Shown piece after piece: positions 32,395 through 39,820 of a stretch of 64,000 bases of DNA (its first letter is position 1; each line of letters begins with the position of its first letter). The stretch comes from HGM04593 sp045657945. Lineage in GTDB: Bacteria > Bacteroidota > Bacteroidia > Bacteroidales > Bacteroidaceae. Both the position numbers and the translations under genes were made by a program. The stretch is taken from assembly GCA_045657945.1 (NCBI GenBank), contig JAZOUB010000045.1, forward strand, positions 99,278 through 163,277, in the 5' to 3' direction. The notes below the pieces were generated by a model. The model searched no databases. It was not told the origin of the DNA and worked only from the letters and a program-made list of their open reading frames with translations.

Positions 32395-32408
32395 ACAAGA
32401 AACGGATT

Positions 32409-32442
32409 GTTCCCCACGCAAATGCGTGGGGAACAGTTTTTA
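32409..32442 (+). terminator. Terminator 2 after the second leucine-rich repeat gene
   Basis: GTTCCCCACGCA, 2-nt loop, TGCGTGGGGAAC (32423-32434), then AGTTTTTAT. Confidence 0.85.
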
Positions 32443-32511
32443 TATGCAATAACGGCTTAATTCGCGTACAATGGTAATATCAAATAAAACCGGCACCGTT
32501 AAAAATCACAG

Positions 32512-32634
32512 CTTGAACTCTTTGGGTTTACGGAAATAAGCGAGGACTGTTTGCAGTGCGGGGTGTTATATTTTTCTTTATAACACCATACCGCACAAGT
32601 TCCGGAGCGCCGTAAAGCAAAAGGTTAGTTCAAG
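32512..32634. repeat. 123-nt nested inverted repeat (MITE-like or structured RNA)
   Basis: Four sets of arms are nested about one centre: CTTGAACT (32512-32519) with AGTTCAAG (32627-32634); TTTACGG (32527-32533) with CCGTAAA (32610-32616); GTGCGG (32556-32561) with CCGCAC (32591-32596); GTGTTATA (32563-32570) with TATAACAC (32579-32586). The order and symmetry make chance unlikely. It could be a miniature element or the DNA of a folded RNA; no promoter was identified. Confidence 0.6.
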
Positions 32635-32759
32635 CGGCGCCATTGCGTGCGAGCAATGTTTGCGACGACGGGAGCTTTAGCTCCCCAAAGGAGTGTGCTT
32701 TAGCACCCTTTTCGACTGAAGGATATTGCACAGCAATTCCTGAATTTGCTCTGCAAATC

Positions 32760-32816
32760 GACAATACCGCCAGCAGTTAGTCGTGCGCGCACGGGATGCG
32801 AAAAGGCGGTATTGTC
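32760..32816. repeat. 12-bp perfect stem with 33-nt loop
   Basis: GACAATACCGCC (32760-32771) and GGCGGTATTGTC (32805-32816). The loop contains TCGTGCGCGCACG, a further palindrome. Between 32635 and 33358 there are also GGGAGCTTTAGCTCCC and GTGCTTTAGCAC hairpins and no credible gene. Confidence 0.6.
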
Positions 32817-33173
32817 AACTTGCAACCGACTGGACTTTTAATAAGATGTTATCGCTCGTTGCAAAACACTCAAGCAAGCTTGGCGTTTCACTCGCTTAAT
32901 CACATTTTTCCGTGTGCCGGGCGCTTTTGCTACTTTTCACGCAATGAAAAGTAGGTGTATAACGACTTGAAGAAAATATAAGTGAACAAATTAAGGTTAA
33001 GAGCAGCTGTGGAATATGACAACAAACGCACTAGTCATACTGAACGGAGCAAAGTGCAGTGAAGTATCTCTTGATATGCCTGCGGGAGATTTTCCGTTGT
33101 TTTAGAGATCCTTCGCTAACGCTCATGATGACATTGTTCGCGAGCTTCTGTAGAGATTCCTCACTTCGCATCG

Positions 33174-33202
33174 GACGTGTTGTTGAGGGCTGTGCCCGAA
33201 AA
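33174..33202. repeat. Copy of the GACGTGTTGTTGAGGGC repeat, right of the leucine-rich repeat gene
   Basis: GACGTGTTGTTGAGGGCTGTGCCCGAAAA; same orientation as 30134-30158, with one inserted base. The two copies lie ~3.04 kb apart on either side of the 30306-32357 gene. Confidence 0.55.
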
Positions 33203-33358
33203 ATGACAAAACTTAGTTTTGTTATCGGCGAGTTCATTAGCGGCTGGTCGCACGAAGCATGGATGAAAATCATGCCGTGCGGGTCGCTATGAAATGAACG
33301 AGCGAATGACATTGCAAATATAGAATGACAAAATGATGAGGGTGCCCAAAAAGTGATT

Positions 33359-34198
33359 TTATTTCATCGCTCTCTCCTTGCGGAATTCGCTTGGAGTTAG
33401 CCCCGTCATTCGTTTATAGTAACGTGTAAAGTACGACTGACTTGGAAAGTTGTACTCCTCGGCAAGTTCCTGCACACTCTTTGAAGTATAAGAGAGTTCA
33501 TACTTGAGCCTTGCGGTAACGGCGGAATCAATGATTGCCTTTGCCGAGTGTCCCGACACCTCATTGCAAATCTCGTTCAAGTAGCCGCTACTCACACTCA
33601 ATTCATTGGCATAGAAGAGAACCTCGCGCGAAACAGAATGCGACTCCACCAGCTCGTTGATGAAATTGTGGAACAGTTCTTTCTTGCGTGGCAGGAATTC
33701 ATAACCGCCATTTCCCACTGTAACGTATTTATCGTAATAACTTTGCTGAACCACAGTGAGAGCAGAAATCTGCAAGCTTGCAATTTTGCCGAACTCCTCT
33801 TCGCTGACCAAATCCTTCACTTTCCATAATGTCGAAAGAATCTGCTTGAACAGTTCAAGATACTCGCCCTTAAGGTTAATTATCGGCTTGTGCTTGATAA
33901 ATTTGAAATTGAGCATCTTAACATCCTTGAAGATTGGCGAGAAAGATTCGGACGGCAATATGAGAAAGGTGCAGTCAAAATCGTCACTTGCATTTTCTAA
34001 CGAAACAATATCGAAAGGGGTTATTATCCAAAAATCGTTCTGCTTGAGAGTGCACGATGTGTAGTTCTGTTCAAAAGTGAGTTCGCCTTTGTTGCACAGG
34101 GCAAGAACCAGATTACGGAAACGAAGCGGTTCTGTAGGCTGCGTAAGTTTGTTCAAAGTGAACAGTTGCGCGTGCGTTATATCGTTTATATTTTTCAT
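33359..34198 (-). CDS. AraC family transcriptional regulator
   Basis: DNA-binding regulator of 279 residues. The C-terminal AraC/XylS double helix-turn-helix is clear: first helix-turn-helix around 'ELSVSSGYLNEICNEVSGHSAKAIIDSAVTARLKYELSYT', second around 'SVQELAEEYNFPSQSYFTRYYKRMTGLTPSEFRKE'. The N-terminal part (about 1-160) is a cupin-like ligand domain ('FRNLVLALCNKGELTFEQNYTSCTLKQNDFWIITPFD'). Start at 34198: the promoter -7 box lies at 34217-34224, inside the longer frame. Its targets are unknown; adjacent genes are on other transcripts. Confidence 0.92.
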   Translation of the reverse strand: MKNINDITHAQLFTLNKLTQPTEPLRFRNLVLALCNKGELTFEQNYTSCTLKQNDFWIITPFDIVSLENASDDFDCTFLILPSESFSPIFKDVKMLNFKFIKHKPIINLKGEYLELFKQILSTLWKVKDLVSEEEFGKIASLQISALTVVQQSYYDKYVTVGNGGYEFLPRKKELFHNFINELVESHSVSREVLFYANELSVSSGYLNEICNEVSGHSAKAIIDSAVTARLKYELSYTSKSVQELAEEYNFPSQSYFTRYYKRMTGLTPSEFRKERAMK

Positions 34199-34216
34199 TG
34201 TCTTTTGATTTTGGAA

Positions 34217-34249
34217 CAAATTTACAAAAAGACAAGACACAAACGCAAA
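34217..34249 (-). promoter_or_regulatory. Promoter of the AraC-type regulator
   Basis: Minus strand: TTTG (34246-34249), 21 bp, TAAATTTG (34217-34224), 18 bp before the ATG. Confidence 0.75.
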
Positions 34250-34303
34250 TATAGTGGTGATAATGGACAACTATACTGTTATAATGGAAGAATATAACGA
34301 AGA

Positions 34304-35065
34304 TTATGGCAGCATATAATTGGTGTAAATCATCTTTGACCTTTGGGAGTATTTGCCGGGGATACTGTCAAGGGCATCGACAGTGAAGAGTGCTATATTA
34401 AACCTGCGCACCTTGTTGATGAATTTGAAAAACGGAACATTAAAAGCGCTTGTGTGAACAGCCATCCACTCTATTCTCCCTCCCGGTAAAAGACGGTTGA
34501 AAAGGAGGTTCTTCAGTAGCGTGGCATAAACATCACTTGCCATGCAAGAATAGAGCACGCGGTAATAGCCCTCAGCTTTTAGTTGAATATAATCTTCGTA
34601 TGAAAAGGCCTCTACTACCATTCTCTCTTTCAAATTTGGAAAATAGCGGTGAAGGAGCTCTGGAGTTGACACCTTGTCAGTAACAAGAAACAGGCTGTCA
34701 TTGAATTCAAAGAAATCGTTTATCTCAATTGCACTGAGCGGGGTGTAACGTCCATATATCCTTCGTGAGGTGAAATCTTTATATGAAGGTGCGGCATCAC
34801 CAAGATGTGCACTGTCGGTCATCTGGTTGAATTCGTTCCAAGAATGTGCTGCAACCAAAATACTGTCACTTGTAAACTGTAAATCAAACTCTATAAAACG
34901 ATATCCGTTCTTTGAAGCAAGTTCAAGAGCCTCGCGTGAGTTAGTGTATATACAACTGTCAATTGCTCCGCCGGCATGCGCAATGAAAATGGCACGCTCT
35001 ACCCTCTCCTGTGTGACGCAGGAGAGAAAAAGAGGCAGCAAGAGCAATGGCAGCAGTTTCTTCAT
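34304..35065 (-). CDS. GDPD-like lipoprotein (divergent glycerophosphodiester phosphodiesterase fold)
   Basis: A 253-residue lipoprotein: 'MKKLLPLLLLPLFLSC' gives a signal peptide with lipobox L-F-L-S-C. The mature part keeps the outline of the GDPD TIM barrel: 'IFIAHAGGAID' in place of the canonical H-R-G, 'YTNSREALELASKNGYRFIEFDLQFTSDSILVAAHSW', with the E-x-D pair and second histidine. Loss of the arginine of H-R and of the E-N-T triad suggests altered substrate or lower activity. It starts 13 bp after the aminopeptidase P stop, so it is likely cotranscribed. The longer frame from 35296 overlaps that gene and is rejected. Confidence 0.8.
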   Translation of the reverse strand: MKKLLPLLLLPLFLSCVTQERVERAIFIAHAGGAIDSCIYTNSREALELASKNGYRFIEFDLQFTSDSILVAAHSWNEFNQMTDSAHLGDAAPSYKDFTSRRIYGRYTPLSAIEINDFFEFNDSLFLVTDKVSTPELLHRYFPNLKERMVVEAFSYEDYIQLKAEGYYRVLYSCMASDVYATLLKNLLFNRLLPGGRIEWMAVHTSAFNVPFFKFINKVRRFNIALFTVDALDSIPGKYSQRSKMIYTNYMLP

Positions 35066-35078
35066 GGGGATAAATACT

Positions 35079-36860
35079 TTACAGCGGTGCAGTGACCTCT
35101 TCGAGGAAGCGGCGGTCATCCTCATTGAGATATGGCGAGAGTGTCTCGCACACCATTGCATTATAGGCATTAAGATAAGCGATAGCCTCGGAACCAAGAA
35201 TTTCTGGCACCACCGGAGTTGTATCGATGGGGCACAATGTAAGCGGCACAAGTTCATAGAATGTACCGAACTCACTCTCGCAGTAATGCTGCACAAGCAT
35301 GGTATTCTCGATTCTTATTCCGTGACGTCCGGCCTTGTAAAGACCCGGCTCATTGGTCACGGTCATGCCCGGCAAGATATGAGCCGGCATATTGTTCATC
35401 CTTATCTGGTGAGGGCCTTCGTGTACATTAAGGAAGTGACCGACACCGTGTCCTGTACCATGCAGGTAGTTCGCGCCGGCACTCCAGAGCCATTGACGGG
35501 CAAGCACATCGAGTTGTGTTCCGCAAGTTCCTTTGGGGAACTTTGCCATTGCAAGAGAGATGTGTCCCTTGAGTACGCGTGTATAATCCTCGCGCTCCTC
35601 ATCGGTCAACTCGCCAAGCGGAATTGTACGGGTAATATCTGTGGTACCGCCAAGATATTGTCCGCCACAATCAAGTAACAAGAAACCGTGTGGCTCGAGT
35701 GTGGCATTTTCGGCGAGTGTTGGTTCATAGTGTACTATTGCGGCATTTGCACCGTATGCTGCGATTGTGGCAAAGCTAAGACCACGGAAATTATCATCAA
35801 TGCTACGAAACTCGGTCAGTTTGTTATCTACATCGAGCTCGGTTACACCACCCTGCTCAACAGCAGGTTTCAACCAACGGAGTAACTTCACCATTGCAAT
35901 GCCCTCGCTGAGCATAGCTCTCTTGAAACCGGCAATCTCAACCTGGTTCTTCACTGCCTTCATCATTGCCACCGGCGAATTTTCAAAGAGAGGATAGCAT
36001 GCAGTGTTCAGGTTCTCAAGCACAGCCCTGTTGCAACGGTTTGGCTGCATAAGCAACGATTCGCACTCGTACTCTCGCAACGCACTCCACACATCATCAT
36101 ACTGAGCCAAGCCGATACCCTCGCCTGAAAGATACTTTTTAACAGCCGGAGTTATCTTTTCATTTGGCACGAAGAGTGTTGCGCTATTTTCTGTGACAAG
36201 CATATATGCAACAAACACTGGGTTATAATCGACATCGCATCCGCGCAGATTTGTCATCCATGCAACCTCGTCGAGCATTGTAAGCAGCACGCCGCGGGCT
36301 CCGTGTGATGCAAGTTGGGCACGCAAGCGTGAAAGTTTTTCCTTGACACTTTCACCGGCATGCTCCAATGGCAAAATCTCAACCATTCCCATTGGCAGTT
36401 GTGGACGTCCGTCCCAAATGAGAGCAAATGGATCGTTTACAGCGGCAAGCATTATGCCGGCAGCCGAAAGTTCGCTATTCCAGGCCTTGGTCTCGGCAAT
36501 GGAACATACTGTGCCATCCACGCCAACCCTTGCTCCATCAGGCAGGTTTGCGCACAGCCATGCCGTTATAGAGGGAGTATCGGCAGCGCCGTCCTTCATC
36601 AGTTCGAAACAAGTACCGGTAAGCGATTTCTCAGCTGCAAGCCAGTAGCGCGAATCGGTCCACAAGAGAGCCTTGCCAGCTGTAACCACGACTGTTCCTG
36701 CCGAGCCGTCGAAACCCGAAATCCATTCGCGTGACTTCCAGCAATCGGCAACATATTCACTGCTATGTGGATCGCTGCTCACAACAATGAATGCATCAAG
36801 GTTCTCACTCTGCATGAAAGAACGCAATTTTCTAACTCTATCCTCTATTTTATTATTCAT
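35079..36860 (-). CDS. Aminopeptidase P family protein (Xaa-Pro aminopeptidase)
   Basis: Metallopeptidase that removes an N-terminal residue before proline. It has 593 residues: the three-domain long form, with two creatinase-type N-terminal domains ('RVRKLRSFMQSENLDAFIVVSSDPHSSEYVADCW' and the middle copy) and a C-terminal pita-bread catalytic domain from about 310. Metal ligands are visible: 'LLDCGGQYLGGTTDITRTI' (two Asp), 'HGTGHGVGHFLNVHEGP' (His), 'TNEPGLYKAGRHGIRIENTML' (two Glu). No signal peptide, so cytosolic. Followed at 13 bp by the lipoprotein gene. Confidence 0.95.
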   Translation of the reverse strand: MNNKIEDRVRKLRSFMQSENLDAFIVVSSDPHSSEYVADCWKSREWISGFDGSAGTVVVTAGKALLWTDSRYWLAAEKSLTGTCFELMKDGAADTPSITAWLCANLPDGARVGVDGTVCSIAETKAWNSELSAAGIMLAAVNDPFALIWDGRPQLPMGMVEILPLEHAGESVKEKLSRLRAQLASHGARGVLLTMLDEVAWMTNLRGCDVDYNPVFVAYMLVTENSATLFVPNEKITPAVKKYLSGEGIGLAQYDDVWSALREYECESLLMQPNRCNRAVLENLNTACYPLFENSPVAMMKAVKNQVEIAGFKRAMLSEGIAMVKLLRWLKPAVEQGGVTELDVDNKLTEFRSIDDNFRGLSFATIAAYGANAAIVHYEPTLAENATLEPHGFLLLDCGGQYLGGTTDITRTIPLGELTDEEREDYTRVLKGHISLAMAKFPKGTCGTQLDVLARQWLWSAGANYLHGTGHGVGHFLNVHEGPHQIRMNNMPAHILPGMTVTNEPGLYKAGRHGIRIENTMLVQHYCESEFGTFYELVPLTLCPIDTTPVVPEILGSEAIAYLNAYNAMVCETLSPYLNEDDRRFLEEVTAPL

Positions 36861-36910
36861 AATAGCATCGTTTATTTAACCTACCGCTAATTTACTAAAA
36901 AACGAACATA

Positions 36911-38083
36911 TCAACAAAAATCCTTGCCTATTATCACATAAGCAATGTATCTATTATCCGATGTAACAGGAACAAGATTCATATACCCCCCGACAATCCA
37001 GCCGTTCTCAACCGTCAAAGGGTATCTCTCTTTCATCTCAAGATGCGAACGGTATGCCTCCCCCGGCAGTTTGAAGAAGCGGACTTTGTACATACCATGC
37101 TTTTCTGGATGTACAAAACGATCATAAAAAAGCCGTGAAACGACACCCATGTTCATACGTAGATTCACTTCCATACAGGGATTTAGACGACAACCGCAAC
37201 CGTTATCATAGACCATCATGTCCACACCGAAATAGCCCCGATAGCCACTTCCCGCCAGCACCTGTTGCATAATGACGCTGAGTTCGGTTTTTACAGTAGC
37301 GAGTAATTCGAGTGATACATATTGCGACAATAGTTCTTCAATCTCCTCATTGCATGCAAGAAGGTTACCCGTGTAGGCGCCATTCTCGGCTGTAAACAAC
37401 GAATATCCCACAAACTCCACACCACTCTCACCGGCAAGGAATTCCATTGCAAACTCGGTCTTAGCATTGAGAAAGTGCTCGCACACGACACCACCTTGAC
37501 GTCTTATGACACCCTTGCAGAAGTTAACAATCGGCTCCTCGGCACTGCCAATACCCCACATTATACCCTTTCCACTACCGGACCACGGAGCCTTTACCAC
37601 GCATCTGCTATGGCTGTTGACAAAAGCTATGAGTTCATCAATATTGCATATATACTGAGGTAACGGCGGCGTGTCAATTCCGGCATCGCGCAATGCCGTG
37701 AGTATCTCTATTGTAAGCACACGACTGGAGAGACGGCGCATCTCGGCGACATCCTCATCACTTGGCAACAAGGCATTGTCAAAGCCCATAGCCTTTAGTC
37801 GATGACGCATCTGTGCGCTCCATCCCCAAGGCGAAAGTGTGCTCACCAACTCTTGCATGGATGCAGTATATGCAACCGGAAACTTAAAAAGTACCGACAT
37901 TTCATCCCTGAATGTCAAGTGTTGGCTATTTGGCAGCAGAACAGCATCATCCACACCGGCGTACCACAGTTGCAGCGATGCAAGTTCACCGGCTATGCAC
38001 ATGGCTGCAGGTGGGGGACAATAGCTGAAACCGCCATCGGCCAGCGCCAAGTCATTCTCGGGGTTGAATATATGTAACTTCAC
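36911..38083 (-). CDS. ATP-grasp-like protein of unknown substrate
   Basis: A 390-residue cytosolic protein. Seen: the N-terminus 'MKLHIFNPENDLALADGGFSYCPPPAA', a G-S-G-K-G loop in 'CVVKAPWSGSGKGIMWG' (about 160-177) resembling the ATP-grasp glycine-rich loop with its lysine, and 'LNPCMEVNLRMNMGVVSRLFYDRF' (about 310-333), resembling the metal-binding E-x-N of ATP-grasp ligases. Such enzymes form amide or peptide bonds via acyl phosphates. I do not recognise the family more precisely; it may be a Bacteroidota-specific conserved protein. A TACCTTTG -7 box lies at 38120-38127. Confidence 0.7.
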   Translation of the reverse strand: MKLHIFNPENDLALADGGFSYCPPPAAMCIAGELASLQLWYAGVDDAVLLPNSQHLTFRDEMSVLFKFPVAYTASMQELVSTLSPWGWSAQMRHRLKAMGFDNALLPSDEDVAEMRRLSSRVLTIEILTALRDAGIDTPPLPQYICNIDELIAFVNSHSRCVVKAPWSGSGKGIMWGIGSAEEPIVNFCKGVIRRQGGVVCEHFLNAKTEFAMEFLAGESGVEFVGYSLFTAENGAYTGNLLACNEEIEELLSQYVSLELLATVKTELSVIMQQVLAGSGYRGYFGVDMMVYDNGCGCRLNPCMEVNLRMNMGVVSRLFYDRFVHPEKHGMYKVRFFKLPGEAYRSHLEMKERYPLTVENGWIVGGYMNLVPVTSDNRYIAYVIIGKDFC

Positions 38084-38119
38084 AAAAAGTATTTATAATA
38101 TAATGGTGCGGTTGCGCCG

Positions 38120-38127
38120 CAAAGGTA
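38120..38127 (-). promoter_or_regulatory. -7 box of the ATP-grasp-like gene
   Basis: TACCTTTG on the minus strand, 37 bp before the ATG. The leader that follows contains GCGGCGCAACCGC, a small hairpin. No good -33 element was found. Confidence 0.5.
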
Positions 38128-38196
38128 AGAAAATATCCAATCCTTGCCGTAATTTGAAAAAACTTTTGCATTTATCATCAAAAATATTTGTTATTA

Positions 38197-38228
38197 TTTG
38201 GATATTATCAGAATTGTTCATACCTTTG
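38197..38228 (+). promoter_or_regulatory. Promoter of tRNA-His
   Basis: TTTG (38197-38200), 20 bp, TACCTTTG (38221-38228): full consensus, 30 bp before the tRNA. Confidence 0.85.
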
Positions 38229-38257
38229 CATCGCTTTCGAAAAACAGAAAGCAACAT

Positions 38258-38332
38258 GGTGGCTGTAGTTCAGCTGGTTAGAGCGTCAGATTGTGGTTCT
38301 GAATGTCGTCGGTTCGAATCCGATCAGCCACC
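38258..38332 (+). tRNA. tRNA-His (GTG)
   Basis: Cloverleaf: acceptor GTGGCTG (38259-38265) with CAGCCAC (38325-38331), D-arm TAGTTCAGCTGGTTAGAGC, anticodon loop in CAGATTGTGGTTCTG with anticodon GTG, and T-arm GTCGGTTCGAATCCGAT. An encoded G at 38258 fits the extra 5' G(-1) of tRNA-His, facing the discriminator C at 38332. CCA is not encoded. A terminator follows at once. Confidence 0.97.
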
Positions 38333-38339
38333 CCAAAAC

Positions 38340-38368
38340 AAAAAGGTCTTGCGTTGCAAGACCTTTTT
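38340..38368 (+). terminator. Terminator of tRNA-His
   Basis: AAAAAGGTCTTGC, GTT loop, GCAAGACCTTTTT: a perfect stem ending in T5. Confidence 0.92.
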
Positions 38369-38440
38369 CTATTATTCTCCTTTTAAATATAAAAATATAG
38401 GCCGGGCTCATGCCGGCCTATATCATCTTATGTAGGATAA

Positions 38441-39022
38441 TCACCAATCGTAACCGTCAAGTGCTCCGTTGTACAGATCCTCGGCCATTCTTTCAGCATC
38501 TCGGTACAAATCCTCGGCATAGTCCTCGGCCTGCTCATACATATCACCGGCGTACTCCTCGGCCTGCTCATACATATCACCGGCGTACTCCTCGGCCTGC
38601 TCATACATATCACCGGCGTACTCCTCGGCCTGCTCGTACATATCACCGGCGTACTCCTCGGCCTGCTCATACATATCACCGGCGTACTCCTCGGCCTGCT
38701 CGTACATATCATCGGCATATTCTTCAATATCCTCAGGGTCTTCAGATTCTGCAGCCATCATTTTTTCAAAATACTCTGCAAACTTCTCTTGATCCGCTTC
38801 ACTCAAACCTTCAACATATACACCAACCTCGGTAAACCATGCTTGCTGAGCAGCGTAGTCATCATCAGTAATTGTTTCGGCTTTGTTGATAAAATACTCA
38901 ACCTTTGCCTTTACAGGATCTGCATTCGCCTTCTCCTTCTCCTTCTTCTGTTTGTCACCACCACATGAAGCCATAACAACAAGACAGAGTGCAATTGCCA
39001 ATGTACCAAAAATCTTTTTCAT
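38441..39022 (-). CDS. Lipoprotein with one ~50-residue module and an 11-residue tandem repeat
   Basis: A 193-residue lipoprotein of unknown function. Signal 'MKKIFGTLAIALCLVVMASC', lipobox M-A-S-C. Residues ~35-90 form the module 'DPVKAKVEYFINKAETITDDDYAAQQAWFTEV....LSEADQEKFAEYFEKM', present twice in the next gene. Then come about six copies of D-M-Y-E-Q-A-E-E-Y-A-G, an acidic amphipathic helix repeat that continues, more diverged, to the C-terminus. The repeats are 33 bp and almost identical, so copy number is probably variable. Surface or periplasmic location inferred from the lipobox. Confidence 0.85.
   Translation of the reverse strand: MKKIFGTLAIALCLVVMASCGGDKQKKEKEKANADPVKAKVEYFINKAETITDDDYAAQQAWFTEVGVYVEGLSEADQEKFAEYFEKMMAAESEDPEDIEEYADDMYEQAEEYAGDMYEQAEEYAGDMYEQAEEYAGDMYEQAEEYAGDMYEQAEEYAGDMYEQAEDYAEDLYRDAERMAEDLYNGALDGYDW
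38526..38720. repeat. 33-bp coding tandem repeat
   Basis: About six copies of GGCCTGCTCATACATATCAC + CGGCGTACTCCTC read on the plus strand, differing mainly at one A/G (CTCATAC or CTCGTAC). The period is a multiple of three, so changes in copy number keep the frame. Confidence 0.9.
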
Positions 39023-39137
39023 TGTTATAAGTATTTAAAAGTTTATCATGTCGCAAATGTAGAACATTTTTTTACTAAAACAAATATAAATCTTAAAATA
39101 TTCAAAAAACGGGCATATATCCCCCATGTGACATGGT

Positions 39138-39683
39138 TTAGAACGGATTCACGTCATCTACGACATAACCGGTATCATTTACGCCATCTGTATCCTCACA
39201 CTCCACTTGAAGCTGTTCATCAGCAACATTCTGCATCTGCATCAAATAGTTTGCAAACTTTGTCTGTTCTTCACTATTGAGAGATGAATAATACTTTGCA
39301 ATCTCATCATTTAGTTTTTGCTGCGCTTCATAGTCATCTTCGGCAATATGCATGGCTTTATTGAAAAAGTTCTCCACCATCTCCAGAACAGGGTCTTTGA
39401 CCTCGTACCCCAATGTCATACTGGCAAGTTCAACCACTTCATCGGTTGTCATGTCTGAATACTCTGCAAACTTTCTCTTCTCTTCTGGAGTAAGAGAAAC
39501 CACATATTCGGCCAACTCTTCGTTCAGTTGTTTTTGCGCTTCGTAATCATCATAAGCAATCTCCTTGTTCTGGAAGTATTCAACCTTTTCCTTCACAGGG
39601 TCTTTCTTCTCTTTTGGCAGACAAGATGAAAAAGTTGCTACAAGGCAAAGCGCGAATACAAAAACTGGAACATCTTTTCTCAT
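39138..39683 (-). CDS. Lipoprotein with two copies of the ~50-residue module
   Basis: A 181-residue lipoprotein, paralogue of the preceding one. Signal 'MRKDVPVFVFALCLVATFSSC' with lipobox F-S-S-C; the start at 39683 is chosen over 39710 because this M begins the signal peptide. The two modules are 'DPVKEKVEYFQNKEIAYDDYEAQKQLNEELAEYVVSLTPEEKRKFAEYSDM' in shortened view (D-P-V-K-E-K-V-E-Y-F to K-F-A-E-Y) and D-P-V-L-E-M-V-E-N-F to K-F-A-N-Y. The tail is acidic and ends D-D-V-N-P-F. Function unknown. Confidence 0.83.
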   Translation of the reverse strand: MRKDVPVFVFALCLVATFSSCLPKEKKDPVKEKVEYFQNKEIAYDDYEAQKQLNEELAEYVVSLTPEEKRKFAEYSDMTTDEVVELASMTLGYEVKDPVLEMVENFFNKAMHIAEDDYEAQQKLNDEIAKYYSSLNSEEQTKFANYLMQMQNVADEQLQVECEDTDGVNDTGYVVDDVNPF

Positions 39684-39765
39684 ATTCAGATATATTATTT
39701 GGTTATCCACTTACAAATATATTAAATCGGTATTCAACAACAAATAGATATATGTATTAAATAAC

Positions 39766-39796
39766 GATGGCAACCCATTTCTTTTGGGTTGCCATC
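39766..39796 (-). terminator. Terminator of tyrS
   Basis: GATGGCAACCCA (39766-39777), loop, TGGGTTGCCATC (39785-39796), between tyrS and the lipoprotein gene on the same strand. Confidence 0.75.
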
Positions 39797-39820
39797 ATAT
39801 TGTTGAGAATAGAAAATGTT

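Noticed and set aside
33031..33312. 93-residue minus-strand frame
   Set aside because: Runs over known intergenic repeat sequence (GACGTGTTGTTGAGGGC and TCATACTGAACGGAGC types), no promoter; taken as non-coding.
35066..35296. N-terminal extension of the GDPD-like lipoprotein
   Set aside because: It would overlap the aminopeptidase P gene by more than 200 bp and hide the lipoprotein signal peptide; the start at 35065 is clearly better.
38526..38720. Regular 33-bp repeats that resemble a CRISPR array
   Set aside because: The units are directly adjacent with no unique spacers, keep a reading frame, and encode an 11-residue repeat in a lipoprotein; no cas genes are near.
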